The notes under the pieces were generated by a model. That model worked only from the letters and a program-made list of their open reading frames with translations. It did not search any database and was not told the DNA's origin. Shown piece by piece: positions 44,693-54,763 of a stretch of 64,000 nt of DNA; the first letter of the stretch is position 1; each line of letters opens with the position of its first letter. This DNA is from Gammaproteobacteria bacterium. GTDB lineage: Bacteria > Pseudomonadota > Gammaproteobacteria > Burkholderiales > Gallionellaceae. Where the stretch lies: the NCBI GenBank assembly GCA_018820925.1, contig JAHJNJ010000034.1, positions 1 to 64,000 on the forward strand, in the 5' to 3' direction. The translations under genes and the position numbers were made by a program.

Positions 44693-44720
44693 TTGACACG
44701 ATGTTCTTTATCCTTATAAT
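44693..44720 (+). promoter_or_regulatory. Sigma-70 promoter of the tRNA-Gly/Cys operon
   Basis: TTGACA and TATAAT with 16-bp spacing, followed by a GC-rich discriminator (GCGGAC) as found in stringently controlled tRNA promoters; the tRNA starts 16 bases past the -10. Confidence 0.85.
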
Positions 44721-44736
44721 GCGGACTTCGTTTTTT

Positions 44737-44812
44737 GCGGGAATAGCTCAGTTGGTAGAGCGATACCTTGCCAAGGTATAGGTCGAGAGTTCGAGTCTCT
44801 TTTCCCGCTCCA
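44737..44812 (+). tRNA. tRNA-Gly (GCC)
   Basis: Acceptor GCGGGAA/TTCCCGC, anticodon loop TTGCCAA giving GCC, T-loop AGTTCGAGT, encoded CCA. First of a two-tRNA transcript. Confidence 0.95.
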
Positions 44813-44818
44813 CATATC

Positions 44819-44850
44819 TTGGGAAAGCCTTCGGGCTTTCCCAAATTTTT
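44819..44850 (+). terminator. Hairpin with T-run between tRNA-Gly and tRNA-Cys
   Basis: Stem TTGGGAAAGCC / GGCTTTCCCAA with a TTCG tetraloop, followed by ATTTTT. It would terminate or attenuate the transcript before tRNA-Cys. Confidence 0.8.
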
Positions 44851-44871
44851 GCTACTAAGTAATTGCCCAAG

Positions 44872-44945
44872 GGCGCGATAGCAAATCGGTTATGCAGTGG
44901 ATTGCAAATCCATTTAGCCCAGTTCGACTCTGGGTCGCGCCTCCA
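44872..44945 (+). tRNA. tRNA-Cys (GCA)
   Basis: Acceptor GGCGCGA/TCGCGCC, anticodon loop TTGCAAA giving GCA, T-loop AGTTCGACT, discriminator T and encoded CCA. Confidence 0.94.
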
Positions 44946-44967
44946 AACTATTTCGTGACGCCCATAA

Positions 44968-44997
44968 AAAAATCCCTGCACCAAGGCAGGGATTTTT
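44968..44997. terminator. Bidirectional terminator between tRNA-Cys and dksA
   Basis: Stem AAAAATCCCTGC / GCAGGGATTTTT with T-runs on both strands, so it can serve the tRNA transcript on one side and dksA on the other. Confidence 0.85.
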
Positions 44998-45019
44998 GTT
45001 TTCAGCTTGCGGCAAACGC

Positions 45020-45442
45020 CTATTTTGCGACTTGGCGTTCCCTGATCTCATCCAGTGTTTTGCAGTCGATACACAGGGTTGCGGTGGGGCGTGCTTCCAG
45101 GCGGCTCAGCCCGATTTCCACGCCACACTTGTCGCAGTAACCATAATCGCCGGAATCGATGCGGCCCAGCATCTTGTCGATGTTTTTGATGAGCTTGCGT
45201 TCGCGGTCGCGATTGCGCAATTCCAGACTCATGTCAGATTCCTGGCTGGCGCGGTCATTCGGGTCGGCAAACACGGTCGCTTCGTCCTGCATGGTATGCA
45301 CGGTGCGGTCGATATCCTGGCTCAGGCCCAATTTGATCTCATTCAGCACGCCGCGAAAGTGTTCGAGCTGGCTGGGATTCATATATGCCTCGCCTTTTTT
45401 GGCCTTGTATGGGGCAGTTGTTTTACTGGCTTGTACGGGCAT
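45020..45442 (-). CDS. dksA: RNA polymerase-binding transcription factor DksA
   Basis: 140 aa. After a basic N-terminal extension come the coiled-coil with the essential acidic tip (VFADPNDRASQESDMSLELR) and a C4-type zinc site (YCDKCGVEIGLSRLEARPTA, then LCIDC). DksA with ppGpp redirects RNA polymerase in the stringent response. GGAG lies eight bases before the chosen ATG; the nearby TTG five codons upstream is less likely. Confidence 0.95.
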   Translation of the reverse strand: MPVQASKTTAPYKAKKGEAYMNPSQLEHFRGVLNEIKLGLSQDIDRTVHTMQDEATVFADPNDRASQESDMSLELRNRDRERKLIKNIDKMLGRIDSGDYGYCDKCGVEIGLSRLEARPTATLCIDCKTLDEIRERQVAK

Positions 45443-45536
45443 TGCGTCGGTCTCCAAGGTGGTACTAAATTTTTCAAGCGCGCTTTAATACCAGAAAGGA
45501 ATTCCAGTCGCAACAGAAAATTTCAACAAAAGGGAG

Positions 45537-46121
45537 TCATAGAACCCTAACACCTTGTTTTTCAAGCATGCCAACCAATAAGATAAGGGGCAGACCGATC
45601 AGGGCATTCGGATCATCGCCCCGGATGCTGCTGATCAGGGCTATACCCAGACCTTCGGATTTGGCACTGCCTGCGCAATGATAGGGCTGTTCCTTCTTCA
45701 GGTAGCGTTCTATCTGCTCGTCGCTCAAGCTGCGAAAGCTGACCTTTGTAATGGCGACATCGGTCTGCATTTCGCCATTGGCTGCGTTCAACAGGGACAG
45801 GGCGGTATAGAAGGTCACGGTCTTGCCGCGCATCGTGCTCAGTTGGAGCACGGCATTGTCATGGTTGAGCGGTTTGCCTATTTGTTGACCGTCCAACAGG
45901 GCTACTTGATCGGAGCCGATAATCAATGCATCCGGAAAACGGCTGGCGACGACTTCCGCCTTGATTCGCGACAAACGCCAGGAAGTCTGTTCTGCACTTT
46001 CTCCGGGAAGCGGGGTTTCATCCACGTCGGGCGCAGCGGTCTGGAACGGGATTTGCAGGGTGGAAAGTAGCTGACTTCTATATATGGAGGTCGAGGCAAG
46101 GACAAGCGGCTGAGAATTCAA
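45537..46121 (-). CDS. Maf-like nucleotide pyrophosphatase, YceF type
   Basis: 194 aa Maf/Ham1-fold enzyme: LVLASTSIYRSQLL, DVDETPLPGE, ALIIGSDQVALLDGQQIGKP and AGSAKSEGLG carry the catalytic residues. YceF members cleave 7-methyl-GTP and similar nucleotides; the specificity is inferred from the location beside yceD and rpmF, where YceF is usual. It is divergent from yceD with 58 bases between. Confidence 0.92.
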   Translation of the reverse strand: MNSQPLVLASTSIYRSQLLSTLQIPFQTAAPDVDETPLPGESAEQTSWRLSRIKAEVVASRFPDALIIGSDQVALLDGQQIGKPLNHDNAVLQLSTMRGKTVTFYTALSLLNAANGEMQTDVAITKVSFRSLSDEQIERYLKKEQPYHCAGSAKSEGLGIALISSIRGDDPNALIGLPLILLVGMLEKQGVRVL

Positions 46122-46179
46122 GATATTCCTTAAAGGCTTCTTTGACAGGGGAGGTCGGAATATATATCATGCGCGCCTC

Positions 46180-46659
46180 ATGTTTGCACGGCCTTTCATA
46201 GACAGCGTGGACTTTGCCCGAAACGGCAAGGAAATACGTGGCGAGATCGCGGTGTCTTCGCTGTCCAAGCTGGGCGATATGCTGGCGAAACCCGATGGGT
46301 CTCTGACTTATATAGTACGTGGCTATCGCGAAGGCGACAGCGACATGCTGGAGGTTTCTCTGCAAGGTTCATGCGTCCTGAGATGTCAGCGTTGCCTGGG
46401 CGAACTGGAGCATCCGGTGAACCAGGTCTCGAGATTGCGTTTGCTGCCCGCAGACAGGCTGGATGAGGCGGAAGACGACGACGATGCGGACGCCATTGAA
46501 GCCGAGTCCCGGCTGGATGTGCTGGCATTGATTGAAGACGAGTTGTTGCTGGCATTGCCGTTCGCCCCCAGGCATCCTGAAGGAGAATGCGCGCCGGCAG
46601 CAAACGATTTAAAACAGAAGGCCAGTCCGTTTGCGGTGCTGGCCGGACTAAAGAAGTAA
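46180..46659 (+). CDS. yceD: YceD family (DUF177) 23S rRNA accumulation protein
   Basis: 159 aa with the family CxxC (SCVLRCQRCLGEL), an acidic stretch (EAEDDDDADAIEAESRLD) and a typical end KASPFAVLAGLK. YceD affects 23S rRNA levels and is nearly always upstream of rpmF, as here (24 bases). ATG preferred at MFARPFIDS. Confidence 0.92.
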   Translation: MFARPFIDSVDFARNGKEIRGEIAVSSLSKLGDMLAKPDGSLTYIVRGYREGDSDMLEVSLQGSCVLRCQRCLGELEHPVNQVSRLRLLPADRLDEAEDDDDADAIEAESRLDVLALIEDELLLALPFAPRHPEGECAPAANDLKQKASPFAVLAGLKK

Positions 46660-46683
46660 TAGTAGTTATTTGAGGAGTGGAAA

Positions 46684-46863
46684 ATGGCTGTTCAGCAGAA
46701 TAAAAAATCCCCGTCCAAACGCGGGATGCATCGCGCGCATGATTTCCTGACTAACCCGGCACTGGCCATCGAGCCATCCACGGGGGAGCCGCATCTGCGT
46801 CACCACATCAGCCCAAGCGGCTACTATCGCGGCAAGAAAGTCGTCAAGACCAAGGGCGAATAA
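46684..46863 (+). CDS. rpmF: 50S ribosomal protein L32
   Basis: 59 aa: [20 protein letters not shown] ... [18 protein letters not shown] ribosome site upstream. The zinc-binding Cys found in some L32 proteins are absent, as usual in proteobacteria. Followed by the fatty-acid genes, the conserved order. Confidence 0.96.
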   Translation: MAVQQNKKSPSKRGMHRAHDFLTNPALAIEPSTGEPHLRHHISPSGYYRGKKVVKTKGE

Positions 46864-46940
46864 GTCCATTCGGTCCTTTGCGAAGCTCTCATTTTGCGAG
46901 AGCCGAACTCTGTCAATTTCTCGCCTAAGAGGTTCGCCCA

Positions 46941-47978
46941 GTGGATATCACGATAGCTATTGATGCCATGGGCGGCGACCACGGGATACGGGTAACCGTA
47001 CCCGCGGCTGTCGCTTATCTGAATAAACATCCTGACGATACTGTAGTGCTGGTCGGACTGCCCGAAGCCATCGAAGCGGAGTTGAGCAAACTCGGCTTCG
47101 CCGACCGCACGCGGCTGCGTATTCATCCCACGACCGAAGTGGTCGGTATGGATGAATCGCCGCAGTCCGCATTGCGCGGCAAAAAAGACTCTTCCATGCG
47201 CGTCTCCATCAATCTGGTCAAGAGCGGCGAAGCCTCGGCTTGCGTCAGCGCGGGCAATACCGGCGCACTGATGGCAACGGCACGTTATGTCTTGAAAACC
47301 CTGCCCGGCATCGACCGTCCCGCCATCGCTTCCTTTTGGCCGACGGTCAATGGTCAGGTCTGCATGCTGGATCTGGGGGCCAACGTGGACTGTACTGCCG
47401 ATCACCTGCTGCAATTCGCGCTGATGGGCAGTACGCTGGTGTCTGCGCTGGAACACAAGGATCAGCCCCGCATCGGTTTGTTGAATATCGGCAGCGAAGA
47501 TATCAAGGGCAACGAAGTAGTGAAGCAGGCGGGCGAATTGTTGCAGGCCAGCGATCTGAATTTCTACGGCAATGTGGAAGGTGACGACATTTTCAAAGGC
47601 ATTACCGATGTGGTGGTGTGTGACGGGTTTGTGGGCAATGTCGCCCTGAAAACCGCCGAAGGTGTGGTCAAGATGATGGGCGGTTTCCTCAAAGAGGGTT
47701 TCAGCCGGAACTGGTTTACCAAGCTGGGTGCCCTGGTATCCATGCCGGTGCTCAAAGCCTTCAAGCACCGGCTGGATCATCGCCGCTACAATGGCGCCAG
47801 TTTCCTCGGCCTGAAAGGCATCGTGGTGAAAAGCCACGGTTCCGCCGACGTATTCGCCTTTCTGTGTGCCATCGAGCGTGCAGCGGAAGAAGCGCGCGGC
47901 GGCATGCTGAATCACATCAGTGAGCATGTTGAAAAATGGCATCACTCACGCCAACAAACCGCAGGAGAGGCGATTTGA
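46941..47978 (+). CDS. plsX: Phosphate acyltransferase PlsX
   Basis: 345 aa, GTG start after an AGAGG-like site. [13 protein letters not shown] is the family N-terminus, with [20 protein letters not shown] and [14 protein letters not shown] following. It converts acyl-ACP to acyl-phosphate for phospholipid synthesis. Its stop overlaps the fabH TTG start (TTGA), so the two are coupled. Confidence 0.95.
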   Translation: MDITIAIDAMGGDHGIRVTVPAAVAYLNKHPDDTVVLVGLPEAIEAELSKLGFADRTRLRIHPTTEVVGMDESPQSALRGKKDSSMRVSINLVKSGEASACVSAGNTGALMATARYVLKTLPGIDRPAIASFWPTVNGQVCMLDLGANVDCTADHLLQFALMGSTLVSALEHKDQPRIGLLNIGSEDIKGNEVVKQAGELLQASDLNFYGNVEGDDIFKGITDVVVCDGFVGNVALKTAEGVVKMMGGFLKEGFSRNWFTKLGALVSMPVLKAFKHRLDHRRYNGASFLGLKGIVVKSHGSADVFAFLCAIERAAEEARGGMLNHISEHVEKWHHSRQQTAGEAI

Positions 47979-48904
47979 TTTATTCCAGGATTATCGGTAC
48001 CGGCAGTTATCTGCCGGCCAAGGTGCTGACCAACTATGACCTCGAAAAGATGGTCGATACTTCGCATGACTGGATATTTACCCGCAGCGGCATCGTCGAG
48101 CGCCATTTTGCGGCGGACGATGAACTGACCAGCGACCTCGCGTTGCATGCCAGCCGCAAGGCGATCGAAGCTGCGGGTATCGCTGCCAGCGAGATCGACT
48201 TGGTCATCGTGGCGACTACTTCGCCGGATATGGCTTTTCCCAGCACGGCCTGCATCTTGCAGGACAAGCTGGGCATCAAAAACGGCGCCCCCGCTTTTGA
48301 CATGCAGGCGGTATGCGGCGGTTTCATCTTTGCATTGAATACTGCTGACTTGTACATTCGTGGCGGACAGGCCAAAACAGTGCTGGTGGTAGGCGCTGAA
48401 GTGTTGTCGCGCATGCTGGACAAAAACGACCGTACCACTTTCGTTCTGTTTGGTGACGGCGCTGGTGCGGTAGTATTGCGCGCTTCCGACAAACCCGGCA
48501 TCGTGGCATCCAAACTGCATTCCGACGGCCAACATTGCAATATGTTAAAGGCCGACCCGTTGATATCCATGGATGGCAAGGCAGTGTTCAAATTCGCCGT
48601 CAAAGTGTTGAGCGATGTGGTGGATGAGTTGCTGGAAGACCAGAAAATGACCGGTTCCGACATTGCCTGGATGGTGCCGCACCAGGCCAACATCCGCATC
48701 ATCGAGGCAACCGCCAAAAAACTGGGGTTGGACATGAAAAATGTCGTGGTGACTGTTGCCAATCATGGCAATACATCGGCAGCATCGGTTCCGATGGCTC
48801 TGGACACGGCAGTGCGTGACGGCCGTATCCAGGCCGGACAGAATATTATCCTGGAAGCCGTAGGTGGCGGTTTCACCTGGGGCGCAGTTTTAATCAAGTG
48901 GTAG
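47975..48904 (+). CDS. fabH: Beta-ketoacyl-ACP synthase III
   Basis: About 309 aa from a TTG start with AGGAGAGG upstream. Catalytic triad: Cys in [12 protein letters not shown], His in [11 protein letters not shown] and Asn in [11 protein letters not shown]. It starts fatty-acid synthesis by condensing acetyl-CoA with malonyl-ACP. The rare TTG start and TTGA overlap suggest coupled translation with plsX. Confidence 0.95.
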   Translation: MIYSRIIGTGSYLPAKVLTNYDLEKMVDTSHDWIFTRSGIVERHFAADDELTSDLALHASRKAIEAAGIAASEIDLVIVATTSPDMAFPSTACILQDKLGIKNGAPAFDMQAVCGGFIFALNTADLYIRGGQAKTVLVVGAEVLSRMLDKNDRTTFVLFGDGAGAVVLRASDKPGIVASKLHSDGQHCNMLKADPLISMDGKAVFKFAVKVLSDVVDELLEDQKMTGSDIAWMVPHQANIRIIEATAKKLGLDMKNVVVTVANHGNTSAASVPMALDTAVRDGRIQAGQNIILEAVGGGFTWGAVLIKW

Positions 48905-48911
48905 ATTCCTT

Positions 48912-49844
48912 ATGACAAAGTTTGCTTTTGTATTTCCCGGACAAGGGTCGCAATCGCGCGGCATGATGAACGGCTATGCCGAATTCGCCGCCGTGCGCGA
49001 CACGTTCACCGAAGCTTCCGATGTGCTGAAACAGGATTTGTGGCAACTCGTTGCCGAAGGCAGCGATGCCGATCTCAATTCCACGGTCAATACCCAGCCC
49101 ATCATGCTGACCGCCGGTGTCGCGGTGTACCGCGCCTGGCAATCGCAGAATGGCGCGAAGGCCGCCATCATGGCCGGGCATAGCCTGGGTGAATACACAG
49201 CGCTGGTCGCGGCGGGAGCGCTGAGTTTTGCCGATGCTTTGCCGCTGGTGCGCTTCCGTGCGCAATGCATGCAAACAGCCGTGCCGGAAGGCGTGGGCGG
49301 TATCGCCGCGATCCTGGGTCTCGACGACGATGCGGTGCGTGCCGTATGCGCTGAGGGCGCGCAAGGTGAAGTGCTGGAAGCGGTGAACTACAATTCAACG
49401 GGGCAAGTGGTCATTGCGGGTAACCGCGCTGCGGTCGAACGTGGTATGGAATTGGCCAAAGCCAAGGGCGCGAAGCGCGCAATCATGCTGCCGATGAGCG
49501 TGCCGTCGCATTGCAGCTTGTTGAAGGGGGCGGCGGAACAGTTGCGTGTGTACCTGAACAATGTCACTGTGCAGGCTCCTGCCATTCCGGTGTTGCACAA
49601 CGCCGACGTTGCAGCATACAGCGATGCCGCCAAAATCAAGGATGCACTGGTGCGCCAGTTGTTTTCGCCGGTGCGCTGGGTGGAGACGGTGCAGGCGTTC
49701 GGCAAACAAGGCATCACACATAACGTAGAGTGCGCACCGGGCAAAGTACTGGCTGGATTGAATAAACGCATCGACACCAACCAGCAGGCCTTGGCCATTA
49801 ACGATGGTGAAGCGTTGAAATCGGCATTGACTTTACTCGTCTAA
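48912..49844 (+). CDS. fabD: Malonyl-CoA:ACP transacylase
   Basis: 310 aa. FVFPGQGSQSRGMM and the nucleophile Ser in MAGHSLGEYTALVAAG, with His in MPMSVPSHCSLLKGA. It loads malonate onto ACP. The start is ATG seven bases after fabH, and fabG follows after 42 bases. Confidence 0.96.
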   Translation: MTKFAFVFPGQGSQSRGMMNGYAEFAAVRDTFTEASDVLKQDLWQLVAEGSDADLNSTVNTQPIMLTAGVAVYRAWQSQNGAKAAIMAGHSLGEYTALVAAGALSFADALPLVRFRAQCMQTAVPEGVGGIAAILGLDDDAVRAVCAEGAQGEVLEAVNYNSTGQVVIAGNRAAVERGMELAKAKGAKRAIMLPMSVPSHCSLLKGAAEQLRVYLNNVTVQAPAIPVLHNADVAAYSDAAKIKDALVRQLFSPVRWVETVQAFGKQGITHNVECAPGKVLAGLNKRIDTNQQALAINDGEALKSALTLLV

Positions 49845-49886
49845 TTTTTTTCGTCATTTTCACAAGTTGAGCTAAGGGAGGATGTT

Positions 49887-50624
49887 ATGAGTTTAAAAGG
49901 AAAAACAGCTCTTGTTACAGGTGGTGCTCGCGGGATTGGCAAAGCCATTGCGCTCAAATTGGCCCGTCAGGGAGCCAATGTCGCAATTCTCGATATGGGT
50001 CTGGCGCCCGACACAGTCAAAGAGATTGAAGGTCTCGGAGTTAAAGCCATCAGCCTGGAAGCCAATGTGACTAAACTGGATTCGGTGGAAAAAGCCGTCG
50101 AAACCGTGATTGCCACGTTCGGTACCCTTGATATGGTCGTCAACAATGCGGGGATTACCAAAGACAATCTGTTCCTGCGCATGAAGCCTGAAGAGTGGGA
50201 GATGGTTCTTTCCGTTAATCTGACCGGCGCATTCAATGTATGCAAGGCGGTCAACAAGCAGATGTTCAAGCAACGCTCGGGCAAGATTGTGAATATCGCC
50301 TCGGTCGTCGGACAAATGGGTAATGCGGGTCAGGCCAACTATGCCGCGTCCAAAGCCGGCCTGATCGGCCTGACGAAGACTCTGGCGCGCGAGTTTGCGG
50401 CGCGAAATATCCAGGTTAATGCGGTTGCGCCCGGTTTCATCAATACGGAAATGACCGAAAAATTGCCCGCCGATGTGAAACAGCATTTTGTCGATAACAT
50501 CCCGGCCGGCACTTTCGGTAGCGCCGACAATGTCGCCGATGCGGTTGCATTCTTATGCGGCACCGAGTCGGATTATGTTACCGGCCAGGTCATCAATGTC
50601 GATGGCGGAATGGTCATGTCTTAA
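49887..50624 (+). CDS. fabG: 3-oxoacyl-ACP reductase
   Basis: 245 aa short-chain dehydrogenase: NAD(P) site LVTGGARGIGKAIALKLARQ, NNAGITKDNLFLRMK, catalytic Ser in VNIASVVGQMGNAG, Tyr-Lys in YAASKAG. It reduces 3-ketoacyl-ACP. GGGAGG precedes the ATG. A 219-base gap with its own promoter separates it from acpP. Confidence 0.96.
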   Translation: MSLKGKTALVTGGARGIGKAIALKLARQGANVAILDMGLAPDTVKEIEGLGVKAISLEANVTKLDSVEKAVETVIATFGTLDMVVNNAGITKDNLFLRMKPEEWEMVLSVNLTGAFNVCKAVNKQMFKQRSGKIVNIASVVGQMGNAGQANYAASKAGLIGLTKTLAREFAARNIQVNAVAPGFINTEMTEKLPADVKQHFVDNIPAGTFGSADNVADAVAFLCGTESDYVTGQVINVDGGMVMS

Positions 50625-50764
50625 CGTTGAATTATGATGAGCGCAGATGGCAGAGGTTAGGCGGCATCTGCGCCTGTTCACACCGTACGGAGCGGCTTGA
50701 AACACGCGCAAAGCAGCCCTGTAAATCGGCAGAATATGTATGAAACAGGCAGTCTTGTAGTGGT

Positions 50765-50792
50765 TTGGAAAACGGCGCAAGTTTGGTAGAAT
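50765..50792 (+). promoter_or_regulatory. Probable promoter of acpP
   Basis: TTGGAA and TAGAAT with 16-bp spacing, 50 bases before the acpP start. A hairpin GCGCAGATG / CATCTGCGC at 50641-50673 lies upstream and may end the fabG transcript. acpP thus has independent high-level expression. Confidence 0.65.
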
Positions 50793-50842
50793 GCTCGCGC
50801 TTTTGAACTTTAAGTACTTTAATCAGAGTAGGAGAATCAGGG

Positions 50843-51076
50843 ATGTCAAACGAACAACGCGTCAAGAAAATCGTTGCTGAGCAACTGGGTGTAAACGAGT
50901 CCGAAGTCAAGAACGAATCATCCTTTGTAAACGACTTGGGTGCCGACTCTCTGGACACCGTGGAACTGGTTATGGCTTTGGAAGAAGAATTCGGCGTTGA
51001 GATTCCTGATGAAGATGCAGAGAAGATCACCACCGTGCAACAAGCACTCGACTACGTCAACGCACATTCCAAGTAA
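50843..51076 (+). CDS. acpP: Acyl carrier protein
   Basis: 77 aa acidic protein with the phosphopantetheine Ser in [25 protein letters not shown] stands nine bases before ATG. It carries the growing acyl chain. Confidence 0.97.
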   Translation: MSNEQRVKKIVAEQLGVNESEVKNESSFVNDLGADSLDTVELVMALEEEFGVEIPDEDAEKITTVQQALDYVNAHSK

Positions 51077-51108
51077 TCTAATCGTTTTTTTCCGTAGCGG
51101 AGTCCAGT

Positions 51109-52341
51109 TTGGCTAGGCGCAGAGTTGTAGTGACCGGATTGGGCGCAATCACGCCCGTCGGTGTAGGGGTTGCTGAAACATGGCAAAACATCGTGGCAGG
51201 CAAGTCCGGGATCGGGCGTATTACGCGCTTCGATCCCAGTGCCTTCGCCTGCCAGGTGGCGGGTGAGGTCAACGGGTTTGATGTAACCCAATATCTTCCA
51301 GCCAAAGATGCGCGTCGCATGGATCGCTTCGTTCATTTCGGTCTCGTGGCCGGCATGGAAGCGTTCAAGGACTCCGGACTTGTCGTGACGGAACAGAACG
51401 CCGAGCGCATCGGCGTATGTATCAGTTCCGGCATCGGCGGTCTGCCGATGATCGAAGAGACGCACAACGACTTTCTGGCGGGCGGTCCGCGCAAGATTTC
51501 GCCGTTCTTCATTCCCGGTACCATCATCAACATGATCTCCGGCAACCTGTCCATCATGTACGGATTGAAGGGGCCGAACTTCGCCGTGGTGACGGCCTGT
51601 ACCACCGGTACGCACAGTATCGGCGAATCGTTCCGCATCATCGAATACGGCGACGCCGATGTGATGATTGCCGGCGGCGCAGAATCGACCATCTCGCCTT
51701 TGGCGATCGGCGGTTTCTCTTCAGCCAAAGCACTGTCTACCCGTAACGATGACCCGGCAACTTCAAGCCGTCCCTGGGACAAGGATAGAGACGGTTTCGT
51801 GATGGGCGAAGGTGCCGGTGTGCTCGTGCTGGAAGAGTACGAACACGCCAAGGCACGCGGTGCAAAGATCTATGCCGAACTTACGGGTTACGGCATGAGT
51901 GCCGATGCCTACCACATGACCGCACCCAGCACGGACGGCCCAAAACGCAGCATGGTCAATGCCTTGCGTAATGCTGGCGTGAATCCGGATCAGGTGCAAT
52001 ACGTCAACGCGCATGGCACTTCGACCCCGCTGGGCGACAAAAACGAGACCGAAGCGATCAAGCTGGCTTTCGGCGACCATGCCAAAAAGCTGGTGGTGAA
52101 CTCGACCAAGTCAATGACCGGCCACTTGCTGGGCGGAGCGGGTGGTATCGAATCCCTGTTCTGCGTACTGGCGATCCATCATCAAATTTCTCCGCCCACC
52201 ATCAACATTTTTGAACAGGATCCGGAATGTGATCTGGATTTCTGTGCCAATGCCGCACGCAAGATGAACATCGATGTGGCGGTGAACAATAATTTTGGTT
52301 TCGGTGGGACCAACGGCTCCTTGGTATTCCGCAAGGTCTGA
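51109..52341 (+). CDS. fabF: Beta-ketoacyl-ACP synthase II
   Basis: 410 aa from a TTG start (GGAG upstream). Catalytic Cys in VVTACTTGTHSI, His in NAHGTSTPLGD and His in NSTKSMTGHLLGGAG. It extends acyl-ACP chains. The adjacent acpP is 32 bases upstream. Confidence 0.96.
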   Translation: MARRRVVVTGLGAITPVGVGVAETWQNIVAGKSGIGRITRFDPSAFACQVAGEVNGFDVTQYLPAKDARRMDRFVHFGLVAGMEAFKDSGLVVTEQNAERIGVCISSGIGGLPMIEETHNDFLAGGPRKISPFFIPGTIINMISGNLSIMYGLKGPNFAVVTACTTGTHSIGESFRIIEYGDADVMIAGGAESTISPLAIGGFSSAKALSTRNDDPATSSRPWDKDRDGFVMGEGAGVLVLEEYEHAKARGAKIYAELTGYGMSADAYHMTAPSTDGPKRSMVNALRNAGVNPDQVQYVNAHGTSTPLGDKNETEAIKLAFGDHAKKLVVNSTKSMTGHLLGGAGGIESLFCVLAIHHQISPPTINIFEQDPECDLDFCANAARKMNIDVAVNNNFGFGGTNGSLVFRKV

Positions 52342-52353
52342 TTCCGCGCCGTG

Positions 52354-53163
52354 ATGCTTATCAACGGCGCACCTGGCAGCACAATCAACGCTGAAGATCG
52401 CGGCCTGGTCTATGGCGACGGGGTGTTCCGCACCCTGCGCATGCAGGCCGGGCGTCCCGTCTGCTGGGAGCGTCAATATGCCAAGCTGCAACGCGATTGC
52501 AGCGCATTGAAGTTGGCTTGTCCTTCAGCGCTGGTGCTCGTCAGCGAACTGCAGCAGTTAGGCAAGCAGCAACCCGATGGGGTGGCAAAAATTGTTATCA
52601 CACGCGGCCTCTCCGCCAGAGGTTATGCACCTTCGGCACAGTCCGAACCAACCCGCATCCTGAGTGTCAATCCCGCAACTGCGTATCCGCCCGAGTATGC
52701 AAAACAGGGCGTACGCGTACATGTGTGCAAGACACGCTTGGGACATCAATTGTTGCTGGCAGGGATCAAACACCTGAACCGCCTCGAAAATGTTCTCGCC
52801 GCCAGTGAATGGCAGGATCAGGATGTGCCGGAAGGTTTGCTTGGCGACGTTTCCGGCTTTGTCATATCGGGGACGCGCAGCAACTTGTTCATGTTGCGCG
52901 GCAATAGTCTGTACACCCCGAACTTGTCGCGCTGCGGCGTTGCCGGGGTGCAGCGTGACCGGGTGATGGACTGGGCAAAACAACATGGGGTGACCTGCAA
53001 AGTGGCTGATTTCCACATGGAAGAACTGTTAATGGCCGACGAAATATTTCTGGTGAATAGCCTGATCGGTTTGTGGCCTGTTTGTGAGCTGGCTGGCTAC
53101 CGTCGCAACCAGCATCCAATGGCCTGGAAAATTCAGGAATGGTTGAACGATGAGCATCATTAA
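52354..53163 (+). CDS. pabC: Aminodeoxychorismate lyase
   Basis: 269 aa class IV PLP enzyme: NAEDRGLVYGDGVFRTLR, Lys in AGIKHLNRLENVLAA (PLP Schiff base), and DVSGFVISGTRSNLFMLRGN for substrate binding. It makes p-aminobenzoate for folate. ATG taken; a GTG directly before it is equivalent. It overlaps mltG by 14 bases, a conserved neighbour pair. Confidence 0.92.
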   Translation: MLINGAPGSTINAEDRGLVYGDGVFRTLRMQAGRPVCWERQYAKLQRDCSALKLACPSALVLVSELQQLGKQQPDGVAKIVITRGLSARGYAPSAQSEPTRILSVNPATAYPPEYAKQGVRVHVCKTRLGHQLLLAGIKHLNRLENVLAASEWQDQDVPEGLLGDVSGFVISGTRSNLFMLRGNSLYTPNLSRCGVAGVQRDRVMDWAKQHGVTCKVADFHMEELLMADEIFLVNSLIGLWPVCELAGYRRNQHPMAWKIQEWLNDEHH

Positions 53164-54157
53164 GGAGTTGTTTCTGTGGGTGTTGTTTCTGGTGCTCATT
53201 GTGGCAGGACTGTTTACCTACTACGCGCGCACGCCTATCCCGCTTGATCACATCCCTTTCGTGTTTGAACTCAAGCATGGCACCAGTTTGAAAAGCGCCG
53301 CGCACCAGATACGGCAAGCGGGCGGCTTGAACAATGATTGGTTATTTGTATTGCTGGGCAGAGGCTTGGGAAAGGCCAAGCAGATCAAACCCGGTAATTA
53401 CCAGTTGGAGCATGAAATTTCCCCGCTGCAATTGCTCGATTTGATCAGCAAAGGCCAGGTAGAACAAAGCTCGCTGACTATTATTGAGGGGCATACATTC
53501 AATCAGTTTCGTTCCATACTGAATAATGAGCCTACTTTGCGTCATGATAGTAAAGACCTCACCGATGCGGAAATTCTCAAACGCATCGGTGCAAGCGAGC
53601 TTGCCGCCGAAGGGCTGTTTTTTCCGGACACCTATAATTACATCGTTGGAAGCAGCGATCTCGCCCTGCTGAAACGCGCTTATCAATTGATGCAGCATCA
53701 TTTGCAGGAAAACTGGAAAAAACGCGATGCTAACCTGCCGTTTGAAACTCCTTACCAAGCCCTGATTCTTGCTTCAATCGTGGAAAAAGAGACCGGACAG
53801 CCGGCCGACCGCCCCTTGATTGCCTCGGTATTCATCAACCGGTTGCGGAAACCCATGCGCCTGCAAACCGATCCGACCGTTATCTACGGTCTGGGAAGCA
53901 AATTTGATGGCAATTTGCGCAAACGCGATTTATTGCGGGATAACCCTTACAACACCTATACCCGCGATGGTCTGACACCTACGCCGATTGCATTGCCGGG
54001 TCTGGCGTCCATCCAGGCGGTGCTTCATCCCGCTCCGGGAAAAGCGCTGTATTTTGTTGCGCGCGGTGATGGCAGCTCGCAATTTTCCAACTCGCTGATC
54101 GAACACAATAATGCGGTCAACACCTACCAGCTTAAGCAGAGCAATCCAAAAAAATGA
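53150..54157 (+). CDS. mltG: Endolytic murein transglycosylase MltG
   Basis: 335 aa with one N-terminal transmembrane helix ([20 protein letters not shown]), a LysM-like linker and the YceG domain with catalytic Glu in [15 protein letters not shown] and the typical [14 protein letters not shown]. It cuts nascent glycan strands. The stop overlaps tmk by four bases. Confidence 0.94.
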   Translation: MSIIKELFLWVLFLVLIVAGLFTYYARTPIPLDHIPFVFELKHGTSLKSAAHQIRQAGGLNNDWLFVLLGRGLGKAKQIKPGNYQLEHEISPLQLLDLISKGQVEQSSLTIIEGHTFNQFRSILNNEPTLRHDSKDLTDAEILKRIGASELAAEGLFFPDTYNYIVGSSDLALLKRAYQLMQHHLQENWKKRDANLPFETPYQALILASIVEKETGQPADRPLIASVFINRLRKPMRLQTDPTVIYGLGSKFDGNLRKRDLLRDNPYNTYTRDGLTPTPIALPGLASIQAVLHPAPGKALYFVARGDGSSQFSNSLIEHNNAVNTYQLKQSNPKK

Positions 54158-54762
54158 GATCAGCCAAATTTATTACCTTTGAAGGCGTGGATGGGGCAGG
54201 GAAGAGTACCCATCTCGAATGGTTTGCCGATACGCTGCGCAAACGCGGTATCGATCTGCTGGTAACGCGCGAACCCGGGGGGACACTCCTGGGGGAGCGT
54301 TTGCGTGAAATACTGCTGAATCAGCCCATGCATGCCGAAACAGAAGCCATGCTGATGTTTGCCGCACGGCGCGAACATGTGGAACAGGTTATCCGCCCTG
54401 CCTTGCAATGCGGAACCTGGGTGATTTCCGACCGCTTCAGCGATGCCAGTTTTGCTTACCAGGGCGGGGGCAGGGGGGTGCCGCTGGCCAAGCTGGAACA
54501 ACTGGAACAATGGGTGCATGGCGACCTGCAGCCGCACCTGACATTATTATTCGATATCCCGATCGAGATCGCACGCCAGCGGCTGTCCAACAATGTGAGT
54601 CTGGATCGTTTTGAACAGGAGCGCGGTGAATTCTTCGAGCGGGTGCGTCAAGCCTACCTTGCCAGGGTAGCCAGGAATCCGCAACGTTTCGCTGTGATTC
54701 ACGCCGAAAAAACCCTGCCTGAAGTTCAAAAGGCACTGGCAAAGATTGTCGCAACCCTCTGA
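54154..54762 (+). CDS. tmk: Thymidylate kinase
   Basis: 202 aa: P-loop [22 protein letters not shown] motif [20 protein letters not shown] and the lid [15 protein letters not shown]. It makes dTDP. ATGA overlaps the mltG stop; holB follows after one base. Confidence 0.95.
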   Translation: MRSAKFITFEGVDGAGKSTHLEWFADTLRKRGIDLLVTREPGGTLLGERLREILLNQPMHAETEAMLMFAARREHVEQVIRPALQCGTWVISDRFSDASFAYQGGGRGVPLAKLEQLEQWVHGDLQPHLTLLFDIPIEIARQRLSNNVSLDRFEQERGEFFERVRQAYLARVARNPQRFAVIHAEKTLPEVQKALAKIVATL

Positions 54763-54763
54763 A

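Noticed and set aside
46824-47945. 373-codon minus-strand frame opposite plsX
   Set aside because: Antisense of a well conserved gene; no ribosome site or domain.
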